From positions 1 to 31,197 of the forward strand of contig DAIOGN010000024.1 in NCBI GenBank assembly GCA_036745245.1: DNA of 31,197 nt, read 5' to 3'. The stretch comes from DAIOGN01 sp036745245. GTDB taxonomy: Bacteria > Zixibacteria > MSB-5A5 > JAUVRN01. The notes under the pieces are model-generated. The model did no database searches. It saw only the letters and a program-made list of their open reading frames with translations, and was not told the origin of the DNA. Shown here piece after piece: positions 15,941 to 22,743 of the stretch. Position 1 is the stretch's first letter. Every line of letters starts with the position of its first letter. Both the position numbers and the translations under genes were made by a program.

Positions 15941-16171
15941 TTACGAGTGCGCCATGGCAGTGAAGAGGGAATCGCGATCGTCCAGGTTGATCCCAGGGAG
16001 CAGAGCGCCTGAATCGGGCTGCCAAATGAACTGGTACCCAGTCTTAGTCGGTTCGCTCAGATAGAGTCGAACCGCCTGTTCCACGACGTCCTGGATGGAG
16101 GTGCTGTCTTGGGCGGCCCGTTTTTTGATGCGCTGAGCTAGCTCGTCCGAAAAACCCAAAGTTATCCTCAT
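15941..16171 (-). CDS. Ribbon-helix-helix antitoxin-like protein, without a toxin
   Basis: 76 aa. Residues 1-40 fit a ribbon-helix-helix (CopG/Arc-like) DNA-binding domain: MRITLGFSDELAQRIKKRAA, then a helix SIQDVVEQAVRLYLS. The C-terminal tail, GALLPGINLDDRDSLFTAMA (55-74), resembles the toxin-binding tail of VapB-type antitoxins, which commonly has G-V/I-x-L-x-D-R-x-x-L. Such proteins neutralise a PIN-domain RNase and repress their own operon. No complete toxin follows; only 65 bp separate its stop from the stop of the S10 gene, and these bases hold a possible VapC fragment. It therefore looks like an orphan antitoxin after toxin loss. No clear ribosome-binding site precedes ATG 16171. It could instead be a stand-alone small regulator. 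Confidence 0.75.
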   Translation of the reverse strand: MRITLGFSDELAQRIKKRAAQDSTSIQDVVEQAVRLYLSEPTKTGYQFIWQPDSGALLPGINLDDRDSLFTAMAHS

Positions 16172-16304
16172 TGCATTACGATACGTCCATCAAGCCCCTT
16201 TTGTATAGTTCCATCTGACCATCCCCGGGCACGTTCGCTGCCTGTACGCTGGCCCCCAATGGGTTATCTGATTAGAAGTTCAACGTAGAGCCTGAGCGCA
16301 CTTC

Positions 16305-17747
16305 ATGCCGATGTCTATATCAAGCATGGCACCCTCTATCAGTACGCGTCCTAAGTCTCCTCAGAGCGCCGCCGCAAGTGCTCCGTCCGAAACAGCCCTC
16401 CCGGCCATGAGGATGGTTCACTCCGAAACAGAGAGCCAGTCACTCTCGCCCTGGGCAGGCACCAGGGGATCCGGTTTTCGCTTTGTCACCGGAGAAGAAG
16501 CTCTCGAGGCGGACGCCAGGCGGGCAGCAGCAACGGACTCCCCGATCCTGATCATGGGCGAGTCGGGTACCGGCCGATCCAGTCTGGCCAGGTTCATTCA
16601 TGCGCAATCCCGACGCCCCGGCTCGAGGTTTGTTGAAGTCGACTGTCGCGTCGCCGACCCGGAACGACTCGAACGACAGTTCGAGGACGCCGTGGCACCG
16701 CTGGGCGGAACCGTGCTCCTGTCGGGCGTCGAACGCGGCCTCCCTGTGCTCGGGGCCGCATTGAAGCGCTTTCTTGAAGGGGGACACCGTCGGCCGATTC
16801 TGTCTGCTCCCGACTCGGGTGGCCTGCGACTCATTCTCGAAGCCGACCAGGACATCCGCAGCCACCTCGACCGGTCGCTGTGGCAACGTCTGGTGGCCTG
16901 GCCGCCGCTCTTGCTCGCGCCCCTGCGCGTGCAGCGGCGCAGGAAGTGGAACCTGTTCTGCCTGCTCGTGGAGGATGCCGCCACCGAGTCGGGTTTCGAG
17001 CTGCCTCTGACGTCGAGCTTTCTCGTGTATGCCCACGTGGTGAGCTACGGCTGGCCCGGAAACGTGAGGCAACTGCGAGACTACGCACAACACCTGGTGG
17101 GGATCGGTGCACTGGCCGATCGGCGTCTGAGACTCGATTCCGATTTCAGTTTCTTCGACGAGAGTGAAGTATTCGCTCCCGAGGATATTCTGGAAGCGCG
17201 CCGAATTGCAAGCCAGGGGCAGACGGTGTTCGGGAACCGGTGCCAGCGCAGCTTCGTGCGCGCGCTGGCCTGGCTTCAGGGATCCGCGTCGGGGCCAAAC
17301 TGGCGCGAACGCTCCAAAGCGAGCCCGGGAATCGACGGCCGCTGGTCGTATCCCGACGTACGCTGGACCGACCCGCATTTCTCAGGCGCCGACATGTGCG
17401 CCGGCGTGGGAGGGGCCATCGATAGTGCACTGGCGCAGCTGGGTCAGTGGCATGATCGCGTAAGCCCGCGCGAACTTCTTCTCGATCCGAACCTCCTGCC
17501 GTGGACGGATGAGGCGACCGTGCGAAGAGTGGTGCCCGGACTGTCCGGCCCACAACTTGCAGAGCAGGTGGCCTTCGCACTGGTGACGGGTGAGATCCCC
17601 GACAAAGAAGCACTCCTGTCCTCGGTGTACGAAGCCATTCGCAGAATTGCGCCCGATCTTCCCACAGATGCACTGATCAAGTTAGGCGTGCCTAAGACTA
17701 AGAGCCAACTGCCAAAGCGCGCAGTGACGAGACGCAAACGCTCCTAG
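16305..17747 (+). CDS. Degenerate sigma-54-type AAA+ protein, probably unable to hydrolyse ATP
   Basis: 480 aa. Residues about 60-270 follow the fold order of sigma-54 activator AAA+ domains, but key residues have changed. The P-loop reads GESGTGRSS (85-93), with Arg91 where the catalytic Lys of GESGTGKE belongs. FVEVDCR (109-115) replaces FV-x-VNC. The Walker B position reads GGTVLLSGVERG (134-145), lacking the Asp-Glu of GGTLFLDE. The GAFTGA loop that contacts sigma-54 is absent. WPGNVRQLRDYAQHL (250-264) is well kept. The Ser/Pro-rich N-terminus (1-50) is low complexity. Residues 300-480 are unlike the usual Fis-type DNA-binding end; only a basic tail (KRAVTRRKRS) is seen. It is probably a pseudo-ATPase scaffold or regulator of unknown role. 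Two further in-frame ATGs lie within eight codons of 16305, and no ribosome-binding site distinguishes them. Confidence 0.8.
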   Translation: MPMSISSMAPSISTRPKSPQSAAASAPSETALPAMRMVHSETESQSLSPWAGTRGSGFRFVTGEEALEADARRAAATDSPILIMGESGTGRSSLARFIHAQSRRPGSRFVEVDCRVADPERLERQFEDAVAPLGGTVLLSGVERGLPVLGAALKRFLEGGHRRPILSAPDSGGLRLILEADQDIRSHLDRSLWQRLVAWPPLLLAPLRVQRRRKWNLFCLLVEDAATESGFELPLTSSFLVYAHVVSYGWPGNVRQLRDYAQHLVGIGALADRRLRLDSDFSFFDESEVFAPEDILEARRIASQGQTVFGNRCQRSFVRALAWLQGSASGPNWRERSKASPGIDGRWSYPDVRWTDPHFSGADMCAGVGGAIDSALAQLGQWHDRVSPRELLLDPNLLPWTDEATVRRVVPGLSGPQLAEQVAFALVTGEIPDKEALLSSVYEAIRRIAPDLPTDALIKLGVPKTKSQLPKRAVTRRKRS

Positions 17748-17777
17748 CGGAACCGGCCCGACGGTGACACTTGCACC

Positions 17778-17805
17778 TTGCATTCTGCACGCCAGCGACT
17801 ATATT
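17778..17805 (+). promoter_or_regulatory. Possible promoter of the large surface-protein gene
   Basis: TTGCAT (17778-17783), a 16-nt spacer and TATATT (17800-17805) lie in the AT-richer part of the intergenic region. If used, the leader before ATG 18094 would be about 280 nt. Confidence 0.35.
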
Positions 17806-18050
17806 GAATAAAAGATAGGCGGGTCCAATAATCCGCTAGTGAGCGCATTCCGCCAGCGACACAAGTTTAATCCGACGCAGTCTGTCTGAACTTCTTCGCA
17901 CTGCCATCCCGTCGGAGATAGGAGATCACTCCACAATCGGGCTTCGGCTTGACGGTGATCCGGATCCAACCGGCTTGTCATAGTACGCCTGCCCCGGTTC
18001 CGAGTCTGTCGAAGCGTCATCACTCAACCAGTCACGGTGTCAGGGTTCGT

Positions 18051-18075
18051 GCCCGCCGGCGGGCTGCGAGCCCGC
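18051..18075. repeat. Overlapping, mutually exclusive hairpins before a ribosome-binding site
   Basis: GCCCGCC/GGCGGGC (18051-18064, perfect 14-bp palindrome) overlaps GCGGGCT-GCG-AGCCCGC (18059-18075, 7-bp stem, 3-nt loop). They share bases 18059-18064, so only one can form. The second ends 5 bases before the AGGGAG ribosome-binding site of the gene at 18094. Confidence 0.4.
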
Positions 18076-18093
18076 ACTCAGGGAGATTCAACT

Positions 18094-20301
18094 ATGCGAT
18101 CGCATGCAACATGGCGGATGATCCTCGCGTGGGCGTGCTGCCTGTTCGCGTCGTCTTCCGCCCTCGGCCAGAATTACCACATCGCCCCCGGCTTCCCAGG
18201 CGGGGAAGAAGAGAACAACCCGTCGCTGGGGTGGAGCGAAGTGAATCCGGGCGAGATCTACTGTCTGTTCACAAATCACCCCGGTGGGGACTATGAGCCG
18301 GCGACCATTCAGTGGTCCTGGTCGGCTTTGTACGGAGTGCCGCCCTCCATCTGGCCCAAGCTGGGCTCCGTTCCCGCGCCGCCCTTTGACAACAGCTGGA
18401 ATCCCACGCTTGGTTCGCGACCTGGCGGCGGATACATCATGGGCGGTACGGGCTTCAACTTCAAACCACTGTGGAACCCCGATGCCAGCGCCATCTTCAT
18501 GGAAGTCTCTGCGGGCGCCGGCGCTGCTTTTGGCCCCCCCGCTCCCATCATGGCAGCAGGGGCGGCTAATGTCTGGGTCGACTACGCATCGGTCACCGTG
18601 GTCAACCTGCCGGCCATCCCAATGCCCATGCTGGGCACGGCGACGTTTGCCTGGGTGCAATACACCGACCTGGACGGCGACCCGTCTTCCGACGACAACT
18701 TCTACAATGATCCAGCCGACTTCCTCCAGATCTGGACTGCATCGACCTCCACGACTGGCGGTCCGTCCGCGTATCCCGCGGTAACGGTGCCGGTGCCCAT
18801 CTCTCTCGTGCAGGCACCGTGTCTGGTTTCGGGCGGCGCCAAGCCGGCACTCGACTTCGTTGGTCCCGCCGGCATCCCGCCGGGTTTGACCCCGGGCCAC
18901 ATCGTCTGCGTCTGGCGTGACGTGCCTACGGGCAGGATCCAGATGACCGACAATCCGTCGCCCGTCACCGGCGCTCCCTGGGCACCGGATGCTACGGTGC
19001 TCATGGGCATTACGCCGGTGTCCAGCCCCGTAAACGGGAATCTGGTCGTCGCGAACACGGTTGATCTGGCCATCGACAAGGGGATCGGTGCGGCAGCCTG
19101 CGCCGGACTCATGTATCTCGTATGGGACGAACCTTCACTCTCGGGCGACGTGGACATCCACTTCAGCTCGAGCGCGGCTGGCGGTACGCCGGGCTCCTGG
19201 ACGGCGCCGGTCCTGGTGAACCAGGATGCAACGCCCAATGACCAGTGGGCGCCTTCCATCGCACTCAACGCCGCATCGGGTGAAATCCGGGTGACGTACT
19301 ACGACCGCAGACGGGACGCCGCAAATGTACGGGCGGATGTGTGGGTTTCTTCTTCCACCGACTGCGGCGCGACCTGGAAGGACTGCATGATCACAAGCGC
19401 TGGACCTTACACGCAGTTTACCACCATCACGGGTGCCCCCGGAGACTACGCGGGGATCTGGCTCGCGTCGGACTACAGTTCAAGCGTGGTGAATCCGTGG
19501 GGAGCCGCCTGGAATGACGGCCGCAACGGTCAGGAGCAGGACACGTGGTACGATCGCTCCATGGCTTGCGACACAGACAATGATGGTCTGCTCGACTCCG
19601 TCGACAACTGTCCTCTGGTGTACAACCCGACTCAGGCCGACTCCGACAATGACGGCGCCGGCGACGACTGCGACAATTGCCCGACCCTGGCCAATCCCGG
19701 CCAGGTGGATGCCGACGGCGACGGCCTCGGCGACGCGTGTGACAACTGCCGGCTGGTGGTCAATCCGGGTCAGGAAGATGGTGAGGGCGACGGGGTGGGC
19801 GACGCCTGCGACAATTGCGCGGTCGTGGCCAATCCGGGTCAACTGGATGTGGATGGTGACAACCTCGGAGACGCCTGTGACAACTGTCCGCAGGCTTCCA
19901 ACCCGTCTCAGGACGACACCGATACGGATGGCGTGGGCGATGCCTGCGACAACTGCGACCTGTTGGCAAATCCGGGTCAGCAGAACACAGACACCGATAC
20001 GCTGGGCAACGCGTGCGACAACTGCCCGGCGGTGATCAACAATGACCAGTCGTACAACATCGCCATGACGGGCGACGTAAACATGAGCGGCAACCTGACG
20101 TCAGCCGACATCATCGGCCTCGTCAACTACGTGTTCAAAGGTGGTTTGCCGCCTCTGCCATGCGAAGCCGCGGGCGATGTGAACTGCTCGCACAGTGTCA
20201 CGTCCGCTGATATCATTTCACTGGTGAACCACGTGTTCAAGGGCGGACCGGTGCCCTGTGACGTGTGCCTGGCGTTTGGACTCGGGTGGGGTTGCCCGTA
20301 A
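18094..20301 (+). CDS. Large secreted protein with thrombospondin type 3 repeats and dockerin-like C-terminus
   Basis: 735 aa. Signal peptide about 1-26 (MILAWACCLFASSSALGQ). Residues about 27-490 form a Gly/Pro/aromatic-rich extracellular region with motifs seen in sialidase/BNR-like exported proteins (YYDRRRDAANVRADVWVSSS, and a later PGDYAGIWLASDYSS...AAWNDGRN); this fold call is tentative. Residues 492 to about 650 are calcium-binding thrombospondin type 3 repeats: six exact 23-residue units, each beginning DNC and ending GDxC, with Asp-rich loops such as DADGDGLGD. Residues 659-735 form the dockerin-like pair (GDVNMSGNLTSADI...LVNYVFKGG, DVNCSHSVTSADI...LVNHVFKGG), ending CDVC...WGCP exactly as in the protein at 12064-13029. 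ATG 18094 has AGGGAG 8 bases upstream; an upstream in-frame ATG lacks these supports. It probably acts on the cell surface or outside it; its ligand is unknown. Confidence 0.9.
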   Translation: MRSHATWRMILAWACCLFASSSALGQNYHIAPGFPGGEEENNPSLGWSEVNPGEIYCLFTNHPGGDYEPATIQWSWSALYGVPPSIWPKLGSVPAPPFDNSWNPTLGSRPGGGYIMGGTGFNFKPLWNPDASAIFMEVSAGAGAAFGPPAPIMAAGAANVWVDYASVTVVNLPAIPMPMLGTATFAWVQYTDLDGDPSSDDNFYNDPADFLQIWTASTSTTGGPSAYPAVTVPVPISLVQAPCLVSGGAKPALDFVGPAGIPPGLTPGHIVCVWRDVPTGRIQMTDNPSPVTGAPWAPDATVLMGITPVSSPVNGNLVVANTVDLAIDKGIGAAACAGLMYLVWDEPSLSGDVDIHFSSSAAGGTPGSWTAPVLVNQDATPNDQWAPSIALNAASGEIRVTYYDRRRDAANVRADVWVSSSTDCGATWKDCMITSAGPYTQFTTITGAPGDYAGIWLASDYSSSVVNPWGAAWNDGRNGQEQDTWYDRSMACDTDNDGLLDSVDNCPLVYNPTQADSDNDGAGDDCDNCPTLANPGQVDADGDGLGDACDNCRLVVNPGQEDGEGDGVGDACDNCAVVANPGQLDVDGDNLGDACDNCPQASNPSQDDTDTDGVGDACDNCDLLANPGQQNTDTDTLGNACDNCPAVINNDQSYNIAMTGDVNMSGNLTSADIIGLVNYVFKGGLPPLPCEAAGDVNCSHSVTSADIISLVNHVFKGGPVPCDVCLAFGLGWGCP
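19603..20016 (+). repeat. Six tandem 69-bp repeats encoding thrombospondin type 3 units
   Basis: Units begin with GACAAYTG at 19603, 19672, 19741, 19810, 19879 and 19948, with a partial seventh from 20017. All are exactly 69 bp (23 codons) and diverged at many third positions, so they are old coding repeats and not a recent slippage product. Confidence 0.93.
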
Positions 20302-20347
20302 CGCGACGGACGCAACAGCATCGTGGGTTCCGTTGCTGAAGTCGCAC

Positions 20348-20379
20348 GAAGGCCGCCTCATCTGCTCGGGGCGGCCTTC
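20348..20379 (+). terminator. Hairpin terminator after the surface-protein gene
   Basis: GAAGGCCGCC (20348-20357) pairs perfectly with GGCGGCCTTC (20370-20379) across a 12-nt loop, 46 bp after the stop. The following bases (ATAATTAAG) are AT-rich but not a clean T tract, so termination may be partial or Rho-assisted. Confidence 0.65.
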
Positions 20380-20456
20380 ATAATTAAGCACGCCTGAAAC
20401 TGGGAGTGAGAGGGGCTGGGAAGCAGAGTCGCCTGGAACGGAAGGATGACTCAACT

Positions 20457-20543
20457 TGGTGCCGAAGGGGGGACTCGAACCCCCATGTCCGTAAGGACAC
20501 TGCGCCCTGAACGCAGCGCGTCTACCAGTTCCACCACTTCGGC
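20457..20543 (-). tRNA. tRNA-Leu (anticodon CAG)
   Basis: Read on the minus strand, the 7-bp acceptor stem is GCCGAAG (20543-20537) with CTTCGGC (20467-20461), discriminator A at 20460, and CCA encoded at 20459-20457. The anticodon arm CTGCG-TTCAGGG-CGCAG places CAG in the loop. The T arm reads GGGGGTTCGAGTCCCCC. A variable arm with its own stem (TGTCCTTACGGACA) marks it as a class II tRNA. This tRNA decodes CUG, a favoured Leu codon in GC-rich genomes. It lies downstream of acs on the same strand and probably has its own promoter. Confidence 0.97.
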
Positions 20544-20561
20544 ACGTTGTGGACGGCGGCT

Positions 20562-20589
20562 AATATAAAGGCGGTGAGGCCTCGCGCAA
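20562..20589 (-). promoter_or_regulatory. Putative promoter of tRNA-Leu
   Basis: On the minus strand: TTGCGC (20589-20584), a 16-nt spacer, then TATATT (20567-20562). The start point would be about 12 bases ahead of the mature tRNA 5' end. Confidence 0.5.
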
Positions 20590-20599
20590 GCCCTTGCGC
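20584..20599 (-). terminator. Short hairpin just after acs
   Basis: GCGCAAG (20584-20590) pairs with CTTGCGC (20593-20599) across two bases, eight bases past the acs stop. Downstream on the minus strand only a weak TTTATATT run follows after 16 bases. It overlaps the tRNA -35 box, so it may be a terminator, or part of the promoter. Confidence 0.35.
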
Positions 20600-20606
20600 C
20601 CCCGCA

Positions 20607-22568
20607 TCAATCCTCTTCGTAGTGCTTCTTGAGTGTCTCCAGAACCGTCGGATCGGCCAGCGTGGCCACGTTTCCCATGGCCGAACCATCGGCGATGTCG
20701 CGCAGAAGCCGCCGCATGATCTTGCCCGACCGGGTCTTCGGAAGATCGGCCGCCCAGATGATGCGGTCGGGAGTGGCGAACTTGCCGATCTTCTTCACCA
20801 CAAGGTCCACCAGATCAACCTCGAGTTTCTCCACGTGGCAGCCGTGGTTCTCACGGAGAGTCACGAAGGCCACCATCGACTGCCCCTTCAAGTCATGTTT
20901 TACGCCGATCACCGCGGCCTCCGCCACGGCGGGATGCTCCACGAAGATCGACTCCAGCTCGGCTGTGCCGATGCGGTGGCCCGCCACATTCACCACGTCG
21001 TCTACACGGCCCACGATCCAGAAGTAGCCGCGCTCGTCGGTGCGTGCACCGTCGCCGGGAAAATAGATGTCCTTCCATTTCGACCAGTACGTCTTCCGGT
21101 AGCGCTCCGGATCGCCATAGATGCCACGCAGCATGCCTGGCCAGGGCTTCCGAATGGCCAGAAAACCGGCATGCGCAGGCTGTCCCGATTCGTCGAGCAC
21201 GGCCGCGTCGATTCCGAAGTAGGGCCGTGTGGCCGACCCCGGGCGCGTGACCGTGGCGCCGGGCAGAGGCGTGATCATGATGCCGCCGGTTTCGGTTTGC
21301 CACCAGGTGTCCACGATGGGGCAGCGCTGACCACCGATGGTCTTGTTGTACCAGATCCAGGCCTCGGGATTGATCGGCTCACCCACGGTACCCAGAAGTC
21401 GCAAGGACGACAGATCGTGACGTTGGGGCCACTTGTCTCCCCATTTCATGAAGGCGCGGATCGCCGTTGGGGCCGTGTAGAAGATCGTGACACCGTACTT
21501 CTCCACCAGTTGCCACAGCCGGCCGTTGTCGGGGAAATTTGGTGCTCCCTCATACAAGAGGCAGGTGGCCCCGTTGGCCAGCGGTCCATAGATCACGTAG
21601 CTGTGGCCGGTGATCCAGCCGATGTCGGCCGTGCACCAGTACACGTCTTCGGGCCGAAGATCGAACACGTGGCGGGCCGTGTGATAGGCGAAAGTCATGT
21701 AGCCACCGGTGGTGTGGATGATGCCCTTCGGCTTGCCCGTGGTGCCCGACGTGTAGAGGAGAAACAACATGTCCTCCGACTCCATCTCCGCGGCCTGATG
21801 GGTGGCCGGAGCGTCGTCCATGAGGCGATGGTACCAGTGGTCGCGCCCTTCCTTGATGTGGCAGGGGAAGGGGTCGCCGTGGCCGCGCTTCACCACGATG
21901 ACGTCGCGCACGCAATCGCACCCGGCCACTGCGTCATCGACGATCGTCTTGAGAGGAAGCACCTGTCCCCGCCGCCAACCTCCGTCGGCTGTGATCACGA
22001 GGCGTGCGGTGCAATCCAGCACGCGGTCCTTGATCGATTCGGCCGAGAAGCCCGCGAAGATCACGGTGTGCACGGCGCCGATGCGGGCACAGGCCAATAC
22101 CGCCACCACCAACTCCGGGACCATGGGCAGATAAATTGCCACCCGATCGCCGCGATTGATGCCCAGCTTCTCCAGCGCGGCGGCGAACTTCTGCACTTCC
22201 CGCGCGAGGTCCCAGTAGGTGAGCACTCGGGAGTCGCCGGGTTCGCCTTCCCAGACGATCGCGGCTTTGTTGCGGATGGGGCCGCTCAGATGCCGGTCGA
22301 GGCAGTTGTACGCCAGGTTCGTTCGCCCGCCATCGAACCACCTGTAAAAGGGCGCGTCCTTGGAGCTCAGCACCCGGTCCCATTTTTTGAACCAGTGCAG
22401 CTCTGAGGCGGCCCTGGCCCAGAAGCCTTCGGGATCTCTGAGGCTCTCGGCGTACAATTTGTCGTAGTCCGCTGGACTCTTGATGTGTGCCAGCTCGCTG
22501 AACCTGGCGGGCGGGGGAAACTCACGGTGCTCGTCGAGGACCGATTCGAGATTCTGACTCTCGGACAT
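20607..22568 (-). CDS. acs: Acetyl-CoA synthetase (AMP-forming)
   Basis: 653 aa, the usual length. Activates acetate to acetyl-CoA through acetyl-AMP in the cytoplasm. Motifs in order: WFDGGRTNLAYNCLDRH (77-93); the adenylation P-loop YTSGTTGKPKGI (272-283); YWCTADIGWITGHSYVIYGP; a TWWQTETGG active-site segment; DGARTDERGYFWIVGRVDDV; and the C-terminal PKTRSGKIMRR with Lys616, the lysine whose acetylation switches off Acs in many bacteria. ATG 22568 has GAGGAA about 8-10 bases upstream. The gene is divergent from a TrmB-family regulator, with 175 bp between starts, so that regulator may control it. Together with aceEF it gives two routes to acetyl-CoA in this window. No acetyltransferase/deacetylase pair (Pat/CobB) is in view. 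Confidence 0.97.
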   Translation of the reverse strand: MSESQNLESVLDEHREFPPPARFSELAHIKSPADYDKLYAESLRDPEGFWARAASELHWFKKWDRVLSSKDAPFYRWFDGGRTNLAYNCLDRHLSGPIRNKAAIVWEGEPGDSRVLTYWDLAREVQKFAAALEKLGINRGDRVAIYLPMVPELVVAVLACARIGAVHTVIFAGFSAESIKDRVLDCTARLVITADGGWRRGQVLPLKTIVDDAVAGCDCVRDVIVVKRGHGDPFPCHIKEGRDHWYHRLMDDAPATHQAAEMESEDMLFLLYTSGTTGKPKGIIHTTGGYMTFAYHTARHVFDLRPEDVYWCTADIGWITGHSYVIYGPLANGATCLLYEGAPNFPDNGRLWQLVEKYGVTIFYTAPTAIRAFMKWGDKWPQRHDLSSLRLLGTVGEPINPEAWIWYNKTIGGQRCPIVDTWWQTETGGIMITPLPGATVTRPGSATRPYFGIDAAVLDESGQPAHAGFLAIRKPWPGMLRGIYGDPERYRKTYWSKWKDIYFPGDGARTDERGYFWIVGRVDDVVNVAGHRIGTAELESIFVEHPAVAEAAVIGVKHDLKGQSMVAFVTLRENHGCHVEKLEVDLVDLVVKKIGKFATPDRIIWAADLPKTRSGKIMRRLLRDIADGSAMGNVATLADPTVLETLKKHYEED

Positions 22569-22668
22569 TACGCTGATTCCTCAGGTGGACGTTTGCGATC
22601 GCGCGGATGCGCGGCCGCGTGGAATGGGCACCCCGCCGAAGCAGGGAGTGCAGAATAAAAGAACTCTG

Positions 22669-22697
22669 TTGAGACTAATGCAACCTTGGCCTATACT
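22669..22697 (+). promoter_or_regulatory. Strong sigma-70-like promoter of the TrmB-family gene
   Basis: TTGAGA (22669-22674), a 17-nt spacer and TATACT (22692-22697). This is the best promoter match in the window. The start point near 22704 gives a leader of about 40 nt containing a GGAG ribosome-binding site. Confidence 0.6.
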
Positions 22698-22706
22698 AGT
22701 CGTATA
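22692..22706. promoter_or_regulatory. Inverted repeat overlapping the -10 box, candidate operator
   Basis: TATAC (22692-22696) and GTATA (22702-22706) form an inverted repeat around TAGTC, exactly over the -10 and start region of the regulator gene. A weaker divergent promoter for acs (TTGTTA, 17 nt, TATAGG on the minus strand) overlaps the same bases. Autoregulation and control of acs by the TrmB-like protein is an inference. Confidence 0.4.
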
Positions 22707-22743
22707 AGCTACTAACAATTGACAGGAGACCGGAGAGTCACCG

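Larger units (their letters stand above)
17748..18093. other. 346-bp intergenic stretch without a convincing gene
   Basis: The first 75 bases are less GC-rich than their surroundings (TATATTGAATAAAAGATA around 17800-17817). A possible promoter is described separately. A 74-codon minus-strand reading frame here has no homology features or ribosome-binding site and is not called. The last 45 bases hold overlapping hairpins and the ribosome-binding site of the next gene. Confidence 0.6.

Noticed and set aside
17799..18023. A 74-codon minus-strand frame in the intergenic region.
   Set aside because: No homology features, no ribosome-binding site, and it would run against the promoter-like sequence for the surface-protein gene.
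19603..20016. Regularly spaced repeats that could be mistaken for a CRISPR array.
   Set aside because: The 69-bp units lie in frame within a coding sequence, vary mainly at third positions and encode thrombospondin type 3 repeats; there are no constant repeat/unique spacer blocks.
20547..22406. A 619-codon plus-strand frame opposite acs.
   Set aside because: Antisense of acs, which is matched from end to end; the frame is a codon-bias artefact.
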